Assembly: GCA_963666875.2 (NCBI GenBank)
Contig: CAXXPU010000014.1
Location: 124,001-188,000, forward strand
Length of the DNA: 64,000 nt
Direction: 5' to 3'
Source of the DNA: G963662655 sp963666875
GTDB lineage: Bacteria > Cloacimonadota > Cloacimonadia > Cloacimonadales > JAIOQZ01
A program made the position numbers and the translations under genes. This document shows, one piece after another, positions 24,098 to 33,188 of the stretch (positions within the stretch are counted from its first letter, which is position 1; each line of letters opens with the position of its first letter). A model generated the notes under the pieces. It was not told the origin of the DNA. It searched no databases and saw nothing but the letters and a program-made list of their open reading frames with translations.

Positions 24098-25567
24098 GTG
24101 AAGTACCATTGGTCAGATTCGTATCAGGATCAGGAATTTCTGGTCGTTTTCGGATTTTCCGACGACGCACCGAAGGCATCCGATTATCCGAAAGAAGTAA
24201 AAAAAGCGATCGAGCATCTTACCGCGAACAAGGATTGGAAATGGGAAGGCGGCGAAGTCAAGACCGTTAATTTCCTCGATCCGGCGATCACGATTTACGC
24301 GATCGGTTTGGGCAAGAAAGAAGAAACCACCGGATTCAAGCTGCGCAAGGCCGCCGCAGGTATCGCCAAGGCGTTGAAGCGTGAAGGTTGCGCATCCGCG
24401 GCGATCTTCCTCGATAGCCTGACAGCGCTCTGGAAAGCGCCGGAAGCGGCAAGATTCATCATCGAATCGATGGGGCTGGCGACCTACGAATTCAAGACAT
24501 ACAAGACCGCCAAGAACGACAAGAAGAAGGTCAAACCAGGCACTGTCGTTTTCATCGGCAACGAGAAAGTTCCGGCATCCGTGCTGAAAGAGGCTGAGAT
24601 TGCCGTGAAGGCTACTGACCTGGCACGCGATCTGGTGAACGAACCGGCCAACACGCTGGTTCCGGTCGAACTCGCCGAGCGCGCGAAAAAGGCAGGACAA
24701 GATCATGGTTTCGAGGTTGCTATCTTCGACGAAAAGCAAATCCGGAAAATGAAAATGGACGCGTACTGGTCGGTTGCCATGGGATCGGATTTCCCGCCGC
24801 GGCTGATCGTCATGCGATGGATGGGCAACCCTGAAGACAAGGACAACATCACCGCGCTGGTTGGAAAAGGACTCACCTACGACAGCGGCGGATACGCGCT
24901 CAAACCCGCGGACGGCATGGTCACCATGAAGGCAGATATGGGCGGTTCCGCTGCCGTTATCGGCGCGATGTGCATGATCGCGAAGCTGAAGCTGAAAGCG
25001 AACGTGGTCGGCGTCGTGGCTGCCTGCGAGAACATGGTGTCCGGTCACGCTTACCGCAACGGCGACATTATCGGCTCCATGGCCGGTAAGACCATCGAGA
25101 TCGGAAACACCGACGCTGAAGGACGCCTGACCCTCATCGACGCGGTCACCTACTCGATCGAAAAGGAAAAAGCGACCCGCGTCGTCGATATCGCGACTCT
25201 TACCGGCGCTGCCGTTATCGCGCTGGGAAAAGTCCGCATCGGTGTTCTCAGTAACAACGACGAACTCTACGGTAAGCTCGAGGATGCCTCCGAATACAGT
25301 GGCGAGCGCATCTGGCGTCTGCCGCACGACGATGAATACCGCGACCAGCTTAAATCGGATATCGCCGACATCAAGAACGTTGGCGGACGTGGCGCAGGAA
25401 CCGTTACCGCCGGTCTGTTCATCCGCGATTTCGTGCAGAACAAACCCTGGCTGCACCTGGATATCGCAGGAAAAGCATTCATCGAGAACGAGAACACGTT
25501 TGGCCCGTCCGGTGCTACCGGTTGCGGCGTGCGTCTGCTCTACTCACTGGTTAAAACACTGATATAA
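24098..25567 (+). CDS. pepA: Leucyl aminopeptidase (M17 family)
   Basis: An M17 metallo-aminopeptidase of about 489 residues. Both family signatures are present: VGKGLTYDSGGYALKP (metal-binding Asp and catalytic Lys) and NTDAEGRLTL. MKADMGGSAAV, the bicarbonate/zinc region, and the C-terminal GPSGATGCGVRLL are also there. It removes N-terminal residues from peptides as a cytosolic hexamer with two metal ions per subunit. I prefer GTG 24098, with GGAGG five bases upstream; ATG 24086 in the same frame would put that site inside the coding region. A terminator follows. Confidence 0.93.
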   Translation: MKYHWSDSYQDQEFLVVFGFSDDAPKASDYPKEVKKAIEHLTANKDWKWEGGEVKTVNFLDPAITIYAIGLGKKEETTGFKLRKAAAGIAKALKREGCASAAIFLDSLTALWKAPEAARFIIESMGLATYEFKTYKTAKNDKKKVKPGTVVFIGNEKVPASVLKEAEIAVKATDLARDLVNEPANTLVPVELAERAKKAGQDHGFEVAIFDEKQIRKMKMDAYWSVAMGSDFPPRLIVMRWMGNPEDKDNITALVGKGLTYDSGGYALKPADGMVTMKADMGGSAAVIGAMCMIAKLKLKANVVGVVAACENMVSGHAYRNGDIIGSMAGKTIEIGNTDAEGRLTLIDAVTYSIEKEKATRVVDIATLTGAAVIALGKVRIGVLSNNDELYGKLEDASEYSGERIWRLPHDDEYRDQLKSDIADIKNVGGRGAGTVTAGLFIRDFVQNKPWLHLDIAGKAFIENENTFGPSGATGCGVRLLYSLVKTLI

Positions 25568-25590
25568 TCAGATTCAAGCAGTATAGAAAC

Positions 25591-25621
25591 AAGCCTGTCG
25601 CGAACCTGCGGCAGGCTTTTT
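25591..25621 (+). terminator. Terminator after leucyl aminopeptidase
   Basis: Stem AAGCCTG / CAGGCTT extended by further pairs (CGC/GCG), followed by five T. Confidence 0.85.
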
Positions 25622-25643
25622 CGCATGGATTCGAAACCGTTGC

Positions 25644-25672
25644 TTGACAGCCTTCTTTCTCCGCGGTATGCT
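25644..25672 (+). promoter_or_regulatory. Sigma-70-type promoter for the 25770 gene
   Basis: TTGACA at 25644-25649 and TATGCT at 25667-25672 with an exact 17-base spacer, following the previous terminator and about 100 bases before the start codon. Confidence 0.65.
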
Positions 25673-25769
25673 GGTTCTGTTGCACAAAAACATGAATCGT
25701 GGAATAAATTATTGCGCAGCACCGAAATCCCGATATTATATTAAGGAATGTTCGAATGAAGGAGGATTT

Positions 25770-26264
25770 ATGACCTTGAGAAGCTGGACCCTGATCATGG
25801 TGATGGTTGCCGCGTTCGCTGTGATGTACGCTGAGATTCCACCGATGGAATTTCTTGAAGCGCAGGATATCTCTCCCGAAAGGGTTGATATAACCGTTTT
25901 AAATGTGAAAGCGGACGAATGCCCTGCCGGTGAATTCTGTAGAATCGACGTTGTCGCGCGGGTTGACAAAGTTTATCGGACCGTGACCGGAATCAAGGAA
26001 GGCGACCAGATAAAGATCAAATATGAGCGCCTGAATCCTCCGGAAGGCTACGAAGGACTGACCCCGATCACCTTCCTTCAAACCGGTCAAACCTACCCCG
26101 CATTCCTGCAAACCTACCGTTTCAGCTGGTATGTGCCGGTTGCGGGAGTCGCGAGCTTCCTCTCGTTCCAGGATACGATTCAGCTTGAATTGACCGTTGC
26201 AAAAAACGGTATCGAAGATGTAAGAGCACAAGTGAATACGATCAAGGATTTTCTTAAAGAATAA
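25770..26264 (+). CDS. Hypothetical exported protein
   Basis: A 164-residue protein with a signal peptide (MTLRSWTLIMVMVAAFAVMYA) and no lipobox. The mature part contains ITVLNVKADECPAGEFCRIDVVARVDKVYRT and IKIKYERL, beta-rich with two Cys in a short loop; no family recognised with certainty. The pattern of variable secondary messages such as GDQIKIKYE suggests an OB-like or cystatin-like fold, but this is weak. The start ATG has GGAGG. It stands alone between its own promoter and a terminator. Confidence 0.7.
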   Translation: MTLRSWTLIMVMVAAFAVMYAEIPPMEFLEAQDISPERVDITVLNVKADECPAGEFCRIDVVARVDKVYRTVTGIKEGDQIKIKYERLNPPEGYEGLTPITFLQTGQTYPAFLQTYRFSWYVPVAGVASFLSFQDTIQLELTVAKNGIEDVRAQVNTIKDFLKE

Positions 26265-26285
26265 TCCGAATCGACTATACATTTC

Positions 26286-26313
26286 GCCCGGCTCGACGCC
26301 GGGCTTTTTTTTT
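26286..26313 (+). terminator. Terminator after the 25770 gene
   Basis: Perfect 7-bp stem GCCCGGC / GCCGGGC, loop TCGAC, then nine T. It lies between convergent genes and its T-run serves the plus strand. Confidence 0.92.
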
Positions 26314-26314
26314 G

Positions 26315-26902
26315 TCAGTCTTCCGTCCACACGATGATATCGCCCACCTTGACATCGTTTATATCGGTGAAACCGGCGTTGACCTCTACCACATACTTCG
26401 ATGGTTCCGGGCACGGAATCAGATCCTCGGATAGCGTCTTCGTATTCTTCGCGATGTGAATTATTCTTCCGTCAATGTCGGTGAAAATGATATCCAGGGG
26501 GATATAGGTATTCTTCATCCAGAAAGAGCGCTCCATCTCGGACGGGAAGATGAACAGCATGCCACGGTTATCCTGCATTTCCTTGCGGAACATTAGGCCG
26601 CGCGTTCGGGAAAACTCGGTCGCAACAATCTCGATCTCGATCTCTGCCTTCTCCTCGCCCTGCGGACTATCGAAACGCAGCATTCCATCGCGCCGGAACT
26701 CGATGTCCGGCAGATTTCTATGGCTGTAGGTGCCGGGCTTGGGTTTGCTGTCCTGCTCTTCCTGATGCTTCCGGGTTTTCGCGGATAAACTGAGATAAAG
26801 AGCCAGCATCACTCCGAAAAAAATCACCATTGCGATGATCGAAAGACGAAGGTAGGTGTTTCGAGGTTTCTTGTTCGACTGGTCATGTCTGTTCTTTTTC
26901 AT
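26315..26902 (-). CDS. Membrane-anchored DUF192 protein
   Basis: A 195-residue protein with one N-terminal transmembrane helix (about residues 20-42) and a periplasmic DUF192 domain. Diagnostic stretches are IVATEFSRTRGLMFRKEM, NRGMLFIFPSEMERSFWMKNTYIPLDIIF, and YVVEVNAG near the end. DUF192 proteins are widespread, with no firmly established biochemical role. I start at ATG 26902 behind AAGGAGAT; the frame is open 51 bases further but without a ribosome site. It converges on the preceding gene and diverges from miaB. Confidence 0.88.
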   Translation of the reverse strand: MKKNRHDQSNKKPRNTYLRLSIIAMVIFFGVMLALYLSLSAKTRKHQEEQDSKPKPGTYSHRNLPDIEFRRDGMLRFDSPQGEEKAEIEIEIVATEFSRTRGLMFRKEMQDNRGMLFIFPSEMERSFWMKNTYIPLDIIFTDIDGRIIHIAKNTKTLSEDLIPCPEPSKYVVEVNAGFTDINDVKVGDIIVWTED

Positions 26903-27038
26903 TTCATCTCCTTGCGCGTGCCGCGAAATAACCAGAATGAACGTCGCTGTCAAAGGATTTCAGGATTTGATTGACAATTTCCCTTTTCAACCGGTTTCTC
27001 GTTTGTAGTAGATACAAAAACCATGAATTGAGGACACA

Positions 27039-28334
27039 TTGAAATTCTTTATTGAAACATACGGATGCCAGATGAACGTAGCGGATTCCGAGACGGTTAG
27101 CGGGATTCTCGCGCACGAAGGCTTCGAGCCTACCAACTCGATCGACGACGCCGACATCATTATATTCAATACCTGCACGGTTCGGCAACACGCCGAGGAC
27201 CGCGTGATGGGACGACTCACCAGCGAACTGGTACGCAAGAAACAGCGTCCAGACATGATCTTCATCGTGATCGGATGCGTCGCGCAAAGGCTGCGGAGCG
27301 AACTGCTCGACACGATACCCGGACTCGATCTGGTGGTCGGCGTCGATCAATACCGGATGCTGCCCATCATGATCCGAATGTTGCATAGCTACGGCGTGCG
27401 GCAGAATACGAAATTCATCGACAGCGAGAACTACGACAATCTCATTCCCATGCGCGGCGGACGCAACAACGCCTTCGTGACCGTCATGCGCGGATGCGAT
27501 AACTACTGTTCCTACTGCATCGTGCCGTATGTGCGCGGTCGTGAACGCAGCCGCAACACCCAGGCGATCGTGAACGAAGTCACCCGCGCCGGCAAGGAGG
27601 GATTCAAGGACATCACGCTGCTCGGGCAGAACGTCAACTCTTACAACTGGCGTGGTGTCGATTTCCCCATGCTCCTCTGGCGACTCAACGACATCGAGGA
27701 GGTCGAGCGGCTTCGCTTCATCACTTCGCACCCGAAGGACCTCTCGGATGAGCTCGTCGAAGCCATCGCCAACTGCGAAAAGGTCTGCGAGCACATCCAC
27801 CTGCCGCTGCAAGCCGGCAACGACGAGGTGCTGAAGCGAATGAACCGAGGCTATACCGCCGAACACTACCTGAACCTGATCCGCGAGCTGAAGAGGCAGG
27901 TTCCGGGCATGGCTGTCACCACCGACATCATGACCGGCTTCCCGGGCGAGACTGAAGAGCAGTTCCAGGACACGCTTAACCTGATGCGAGAGATTGAATT
28001 CGACTTCGCCTTCATGTTCAAGTATTCGCCCCGCGAAGGCACACCCGCTGCTGAAATGCCCGACCAGATTGACGAAACCGTGCGGCTCGACCGGCTCAAA
28101 CGCATGAACGACCTGCAAGCCGAAATCACGACGAAGAAATATCGCGAGCAAATCGGTAAAGAGGTGGAAGTCTATGTCGAGAAAGTCAGCAAGCTGTCGG
28201 ACAAAGAGATATCCGGCAAGACGCGCGACTTCAAGATCGTCGTGTTCGAGGGTGACGAATCGCAGATCGGCACCTTCGTGAAAGTCAAGATCGACGACGC
28301 GGTCGGCTGGACGCTCAAGGGACACATACTATGA
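27039..28334 (+). CDS. miaB: tRNA-2-methylthio-N6-dimethylallyladenosine synthase
   Basis: A 431-residue radical-SAM methylthiotransferase. N-terminal UPF0004 cluster ligands are Cys10, Cys46 and Cys80; the radical-SAM cluster is Cys153-x3-Cys157-x2-Cys160 in MRGCDNYCSYCIVPYVRG. A TRAM domain occupies about residues 370-431. YRMLPIM, FKDITLLGQNVNSY and LPLQAGNDEVLKRMNRGY are MiaB-type. It adds a methylthio group to A37 of tRNAs reading UNN codons, which include tRNA-Phe encoded 5 kb away. The start is TTG behind GAGGA. The stop overlaps the next start by four bases (ATGA), so the antiporter gene is coupled. TTGACA at 26971 may be part of its promoter. Confidence 0.95.
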   Translation: MKFFIETYGCQMNVADSETVSGILAHEGFEPTNSIDDADIIIFNTCTVRQHAEDRVMGRLTSELVRKKQRPDMIFIVIGCVAQRLRSELLDTIPGLDLVVGVDQYRMLPIMIRMLHSYGVRQNTKFIDSENYDNLIPMRGGRNNAFVTVMRGCDNYCSYCIVPYVRGRERSRNTQAIVNEVTRAGKEGFKDITLLGQNVNSYNWRGVDFPMLLWRLNDIEEVERLRFITSHPKDLSDELVEAIANCEKVCEHIHLPLQAGNDEVLKRMNRGYTAEHYLNLIRELKRQVPGMAVTTDIMTGFPGETEEQFQDTLNLMREIEFDFAFMFKYSPREGTPAAEMPDQIDETVRLDRLKRMNDLQAEITTKKYREQIGKEVEVYVEKVSKLSDKEISGKTRDFKIVVFEGDESQIGTFVKVKIDDAVGWTLKGHIL

Positions 28335-30055
28335 GTCACCTGCTTTCCTGGATTCAGCACGAGTCCTCACTCATCATCAACGCCAACGCGCTGCTGGTAC
28401 TCTCCATCCTGATCCTGACCGGTATCGTGATCGGAAACCTGGCGAAGAAATTCAAGCTGCCCTCCGTGACCGGCTGTATCATCGGCGGCGTACTGCTGGG
28501 CCCGTACGTATTTAACATCTTTACCGAGTCGTCATACGAAGCCTTCTCACCCATCACCCATTTCGTTCTCGGGCTGATCGGTCTGACCATCGGCAGCCAC
28601 CTCGACTTCCGCAAGCTGCACAACGCCGGAAAGCGCATCACCTGGATCACCTTCATGGACGTCCTGATCACGGCCCCGATCGTGTTCTTTGCACTCTACC
28701 AGTTTGCCGGACTCGCCATCGAGGAGTGTCTGCTGCTCAGCGCCATCGCCTGCGCGACCGCACCGGGCTCCATGCTGCACGTCGTGAAGGAACGTAAGGC
28801 CAAAGGGATGTTCACAAAGACCATCCTCGCGGTGGTCGCCTTCAACAACGTGGTCGTCATCCTCCTGTTCTACACGCTCTACTACTACGCGGTCGGTCGC
28901 CTTAAACCGGGCGACGTCTCGCTCGTACAGACCATGCTGCGGCCCTTCCTCTACCTTTCCGAGTCATTCATCACCGGCGGAACGGTCGGCTTCGCCCTGA
29001 TCTACCTGACCGAGAAGCGTAAGAAAATTCTCTTCTCCTTCCCGGCGATGGTACTCTTCGCGCTGGTGCTCTCGGTGGGTATCTCGCAAACGCTGCACTT
29101 CTCAGGCCTTCTGACCAGCCTCATCCTGGGCATGATCATCACCAATTACTCCCGCTTCCGCGACGACTTCTTCTCCGCCTTCCACGACCTCGAAGAGATC
29201 ATCTTCGCAACCTTCTTCGTGCTCGCCGGAACCCACCTCGATTTCCACGCCCTCAAGGTCGCCGGTATCGCGGGTTTGGTTCTCATCGTCGCGCGCTTCG
29301 TCGGTAAATTCATCGGGCCCACGCTCGGATCGCACTTCGCCGATTCCACCATCACCGTGCGCAAGTGGATCGGGCTCGCGCTCTACCCGCTGGCAGGTGT
29401 CGCGATCGGTCTGATGCTGATCATCACCGACACGCCTATCTTCCAACCTCACGCCTCCACCCTCGCCGCGATCGTCCTGAGCGCTGTCATTTTCTTCGAG
29501 GTGATCGGGCCCATCCTGACCGGCATGACCATCTCCAAATCGGGCGAATCGCAGAAAAACCGCCTCCGTCTGCTCGATTTCCTTCAGGAGGAATACATCC
29601 GACTGAATATATCCGCGAAAGATAAGTGGGAAGCCCTGGAGAGCATGTCCGAATTCATGTATAAGGTTCACAATATCAAAGAGATAAGCCTGGACGAACT
29701 CAAGAAGGGCGTCATCGCGCGCGAGAAGGAGATCACCACCGGCATCGGCAACAACATCGCCATCCCGCATGTGATTGTCGAGGGTGGACCCGCCATCCGC
29801 GGCGTGATCGGTATCTGCAAGGATGGGATCGAGTTCAATTCGATGGACGACCAGCCGGTCAAGATCATCATCCTTATCGCGACGCCCAAAGACCGCTACG
29901 AACTGCACTTACAGGTGCTCGCCAACGTCGCCAAGATCTTCAGTCACCACTCCCACATCAAGGAATTGATCATACACGCCCGTACCCCGGAAGAGGTCTA
30001 TGAAATCCTGCAGCGCGAAGAGGTCGATAAACTGAACCCGTTCTTCGAGGATTAG
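28331..30055 (+). CDS. CPA2-type cation:proton antiporter fused to a PTS EIIA-like domain
   Basis: A 574-residue protein. Residues 1-~400 form a Kef/NhaS-like antiporter with about 12 helices (LPSVTGCIIGGVLLGPYVF, IACATAPGSMLHVV, FSGLLTSLILGMIITNYSRF, LAGTHLDFHALK). Residues ~425-574 are a PTS EIIA domain of the fructose/Ntr type, with TGIGNNIAIPH providing the phosphorylatable His. Such domains could couple ion transport to the phosphotransferase system's phosphorylation state; that is inference. Its start overlaps miaB by four bases. Its TAG stop lies inside the left copy of an inverted repeat that surrounds the next gene. Confidence 0.87.
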   Translation: MSHLLSWIQHESSLIINANALLVLSILILTGIVIGNLAKKFKLPSVTGCIIGGVLLGPYVFNIFTESSYEAFSPITHFVLGLIGLTIGSHLDFRKLHNAGKRITWITFMDVLITAPIVFFALYQFAGLAIEECLLLSAIACATAPGSMLHVVKERKAKGMFTKTILAVVAFNNVVVILLFYTLYYYAVGRLKPGDVSLVQTMLRPFLYLSESFITGGTVGFALIYLTEKRKKILFSFPAMVLFALVLSVGISQTLHFSGLLTSLILGMIITNYSRFRDDFFSAFHDLEEIIFATFFVLAGTHLDFHALKVAGIAGLVLIVARFVGKFIGPTLGSHFADSTITVRKWIGLALYPLAGVAIGLMLIITDTPIFQPHASTLAAIVLSAVIFFEVIGPILTGMTISKSGESQKNRLRLLDFLQEEYIRLNISAKDKWEALESMSEFMYKVHNIKEISLDELKKGVIAREKEITTGIGNNIAIPHVIVEGGPAIRGVIGICKDGIEFNSMDDQPVKIIILIATPKDRYELHLQVLANVAKIFSHHSHIKELIIHARTPEEVYEILQREEVDKLNPFFED

Positions 30056-30180
30056 GAGACAGGAGTCAGGAGTCAGAAGACAGGAGAGAGAGGAGGGAGG
30101 CGGTTGCTCTCCGCATGGAGCGCAGCCATCCCTGGCTTCATCTCTCTCTGGGAACGCGGACGTCCCCGTCCGCATCCCTC
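30053..30180 (+). repeat. Left copy of an inverted composite repeat flanking the K+ channel gene
   Basis: The repeat begins at the TAG stop of the antiporter gene: TAGGAGACAGGAGTCAGGAG, then a GAGAGAGG stretch, GCGGTTGCTCTCC, and a palindrome GCGGACG-TCCC-CGTCCGC at 30156-30173 preceded by CTGGGAAC. The same modules in the same order appear on the opposite strand at 31330-31252, after the K+ channel gene. Confidence 0.8.
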
Positions 30181-30270
30181 AATATCTTTGCCTGAGAAGG
30201 ATTTACAGGATGATTAGGATAGTAAGATAGAGATCGTTGCACCATCATCTTAGTCCTCAAGGAGTATCTG

Positions 30271-31098
30271 ATGCACATGAAGAAAAGAGTCTGGGAAATA
30301 CTCGAAGTAGCCAAACCGGGAGACCGTGTAAGCAAGGTTTGGGACCTGTTCATCATCTCCTTAATCTGTACGAATGTGATCGCCATGATCCTTGGAACGG
30401 TGGAATCGATCTCATCAACCTATCATAAACCCCTCTATTATTTCGAGATCGTATCAATCGTATGTTTCACGATCGAATATCTACTGAGGGTCTGGTCCTG
30501 TACGACCGAGTTTCATGGTTCTGTCAAAGGACGAATTCGCTACGTCGTCACACCGATGGCATTGATCGACCTGCTTGCATTTCTGCCTTTCTATCTTCCA
30601 TTCATCGGTCTCGATCTCAGATTCATACGGTTGTTCCGAGTCATGCGGATCATGCGAATCATGAAGATCGGTCGATATTCGTCTGCTATCAATATTGTTA
30701 CCGATGCACTGAAACGAAAGAAAGAAGAACTGGTCTTTTCAATCGTGATCATGCTTTTTCTGGTCGTGATCTCGGCAAGCATCCTATATTATTGCGAGCA
30801 CGATGCCCAACCCGACGTTTTCAAAGACATCCCGACGACATTCTGGTGGGCGATTGTTACGTTATCGACTGTCGGTTATGGTGATGTGTATCCGGTAACC
30901 GCACTGGGAAGAGTATTTGGAGGAATAATCGCCATGATCGGAATCGGGATGTTCGCCCTTCCGACCAGTATCCTCGGGGCTGGATTCATCGAAGTGATAA
31001 ACTCAGAGAAATGCAGTACGAAACGATGTCCGAAATGCGGAGCAAGGCTTTCGATTTCAAAGAATGGGAAGATATCAATTACAGATAAAGATGAATGA
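30271..31098 (+). CDS. Voltage-gated potassium channel with C-terminal CxxC motif
   Basis: A 275-residue six-helix channel subunit. The S4 sensor has a basic residue at every third position (Arg117, 120, 123, 126, 129, Lys132). The pore has the K+ filter TVGYGD at 200-205. After S6, the short tail KCSTKRCPKCGARLSISKNGKI carries Cys248, Cys253 and Cys256, a half zinc-ribbon-like element. Length and layout are like bacterial Kv (KvLm/KvAP-like) channels. The start ATG has AAGGAG six bases upstream. The gene stands alone between inverted repeats and next to an antiporter gene, so a shared role in ion or pH balance is possible. Confidence 0.9.
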   Translation: MHMKKRVWEILEVAKPGDRVSKVWDLFIISLICTNVIAMILGTVESISSTYHKPLYYFEIVSIVCFTIEYLLRVWSCTTEFHGSVKGRIRYVVTPMALIDLLAFLPFYLPFIGLDLRFIRLFRVMRIMRIMKIGRYSSAINIVTDALKRKKEELVFSIVIMLFLVVISASILYYCEHDAQPDVFKDIPTTFWWAIVTLSTVGYGDVYPVTALGRVFGGIIAMIGIGMFALPTSILGAGFIEVINSEKCSTKRCPKCGARLSISKNGKISITDKDE

Positions 31099-31107
31099 TA
31101 CCGAGTT

Positions 31108-31330
31108 GGAACTCGGTGGTCAGAGAGAGAAGAGATGCAGGTTCAGGTTTTTCATTCTTCAAAACCTACAGGTGCCTGCGTACCAGGTGGAGAGCGATTA
31201 CCTCACTCATCTCTCCATTCTATCTTCTAACTTCTTTATTCCAATCCCTTTAAAGATGCCGACGTGGACGTCCGCGTTCCCAGGTGGAGAGCAACCACCT
31301 CTCTCCTGACTCCTGTCTCCTGACTCCTAC
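31108..31330 (-). repeat. Right copy of the inverted composite repeat, with a second related unit
   Basis: On the minus strand from 31330: TAGGAGTCAGGAGACAGGAG, GAGAGAGG, TGGTTGCTCTCC, CTGGGAACGCGGACGTCC and GGCATC. These match the left copy at 30053-30180 with few differences. Beyond it (31200-31120) lies another unit with CGCTCTCCACCTGG and GCAGGCACCTG, ending in AGAGATGCAGG on the other strand, akin to 4784-4801. The 5' end of this copy supplies the TAG stop of the leftward LPP20-like gene. No gene in this 228-base gap. Confidence 0.75.
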
Positions 31331-33180
31331 TTATGTATCCTGAAATTGGATAGCTGTACGAGCTTTTCTTCTTCCCACTCCTGCGGTTGCCAGGAGCGGA
31401 CGTAGATCTTGGGTTGTTCGTCGTTGAAGTCGATCAGGAGAAAGAGGTAACCTTCGTCGGCGTAGCCGGTGGAGCTGTAGTGCTGCCGCATGCTGACGCC
31501 ATAGACGCCTTCGAGGTTGTTCTTGCGGGTAATGCGGAAGGTGGAGAATCCGAGGTAGATGTCGCGCTGCTTCTTGAAGACTTCTTTCTGGCGATCAAGG
31601 TATTCCTGTTTGGTCATGCGGATATATTCGACGTCGGGCTGTTCGTCGCTGAGCTTGTCGTAGCGGTAGTCGCGCGTCTTTTCCGCTTTGTCCATCACCC
31701 TTCCGATGATGATGATGGCGTCGTCGGAAAAGATTGAATCGAGCAGATCTTCGTCGCGATTCATATATGCTGTGCGGTATTTTTCGACAAATTTTATAAT
31801 CACCTGCCGCTGCTGCCAGTCGTCGGACAGCTTGCTCTTGTTGACGAAGTCCTGATAGAGGTCGTCGAGGATACTGTAGTTCATATCGAGCAGGTTTCCG
31901 TTGTCGTCGAAGTCGTAAACAAGGTGCTCGGTGACCTGCTTCTTCAGCGTCGGGTATTCGTTGAGAACCGTGAATTTGCGCGTCTCCCAGCCTGTCGCGG
32001 TGGGGTTGATATCCGCGTGGAATTCCTCGTGTACCACCATCGGCTGATTATATTCGAGGATGCGCTTGAATTTCTCGCGCAGAAACGTGTCGTCGGAGAA
32101 ATACTCGTTGATCTGGTCGTTGTTTTTCAGGTTGAAGAGCGGCATCACGCCATCGGTCTGCGTCTGGATTTTCTGCCGGACATTGCACTCGCCCGAATCG
32201 TCCAGCACGATGTTGAGTTGACCCGGTTCCGACGATTTTTTTATTGTAGCTCGTGAAACCGTGGATTTCCGCTTCGCGGTCGTTGTGACGATCAGTTGAC
32301 CGCTCGTTTTCTCCAGTTGGACACGCCTGCGGTTTTTGAACGAAGGTCGCTTGACCAGGTCCCATAGCTCGTTGACGGTTTTATATTCGTTCCGGCATTC
32401 TTCGAAGTCGTAACGGGTCTCGATATCGAGCTTGTCGAAATCCTTGCTGGCGCCGAGAAGATGGACCGTCGCGCGGCCGTCCTTGCCGGTCACGCGGATC
32501 TGGTCGTAGCCGTCCCAGAACGAGAATTCGATATAGGAGACCGGATTTCCGCGATAGCTGATTTCCAGCTCGAAAATGCGCTCGTTATCGGTGTAGAGCT
32601 GCTCGCTTGCAAAGCTGTACGAAACCTCTTGCAGGATGCGGTTGATCCTTGCCGGAGCTTCGACGCTGAAATTGATCCCGGCATATTCGACGTTCTCTTC
32701 GGGGAGCGAATCGATCAGGATCAACGAGAAATAATACCACTTGAGCGCGTTGCCCAGGTTGCCCGTGTTTTCCATCTCCTGCGCCTGATTGAAGATATCG
32801 TAAATCAGCTTCTTGCGGTTTTCCCAGATGCGCTGCACCTCGTCCTTGTGGATATAGTGCATGACGTAAATGCCTTCCGGAAGCGAGGTCTTGATGGTCT
32901 TGACGTTGCGAAGGGTCGCGGTAGAGTGGGTGTTGACAATCGATTCGACCGATTCCTCGACGCCGCTGTCCGTCTCTTTCAGCTTACCCTGATAGGATGA
33001 GACGATGCGCATCGATATCTGGTTCATGAGTCGCCGAAGCGCGGCATCGGACGCCTGTTGTTCGGTATCGGCGGTCGCTTCTCCCCAGTAGTACGTTGTA
33101 TTGCGCTTGATGTCCTGTGTCGTCTGAGCCGAAAGCACAAACGATATAATCATCAGGAGCGCGAGAAATAACTTCTTCAT
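31327..33180 (-). CDS. Secreted protein with LPP20-like N-terminal region
   Basis: A 617-residue exported protein with leader MKKLFLALLMIISFVLSAQ. Residues ~30-110 resemble the LPP20 domain: YYWGEATADTEQQASDAALRRLMNQISMRI, then repeated Ser/Thr-rich strands. The middle is beta-rich with no known motif. Residues ~470-610 look like an NTF2/SnoaL-like domain (FVEKYRTAYMNRDEDLLDSIFSDDAIII, VYGVSMRQHYSSTGYADEGYLFLLIDF). It is encoded eight bases after the PEGA-SUMF1 gene, so the two probably act together in the envelope. Function unknown. Its stop codon TAG is the first triplet of the neighbouring repeat. Confidence 0.7.
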   Translation of the reverse strand: MKKLFLALLMIISFVLSAQTTQDIKRNTTYYWGEATADTEQQASDAALRRLMNQISMRIVSSYQGKLKETDSGVEESVESIVNTHSTATLRNVKTIKTSLPEGIYVMHYIHKDEVQRIWENRKKLIYDIFNQAQEMENTGNLGNALKWYYFSLILIDSLPEENVEYAGINFSVEAPARINRILQEVSYSFASEQLYTDNERIFELEISYRGNPVSYIEFSFWDGYDQIRVTGKDGRATVHLLGASKDFDKLDIETRYDFEECRNEYKTVNELWDLVKRPSFKNRRRVQLEKTSGQLIVTTTAKRKSTVSRATIKKSSEPGQLNIVLDDSGECNVRQKIQTQTDGVMPLFNLKNNDQINEYFSDDTFLREKFKRILEYNQPMVVHEEFHADINPTATGWETRKFTVLNEYPTLKKQVTEHLVYDFDDNGNLLDMNYSILDDLYQDFVNKSKLSDDWQQRQVIIKFVEKYRTAYMNRDEDLLDSIFSDDAIIIIGRVMDKAEKTRDYRYDKLSDEQPDVEYIRMTKQEYLDRQKEVFKKQRDIYLGFSTFRITRKNNLEGVYGVSMRQHYSSTGYADEGYLFLLIDFNDEQPKIYVRSWQPQEWEEEKLVQLSNFRIHK

Positions 33181-33188
33181 TAAATCCT

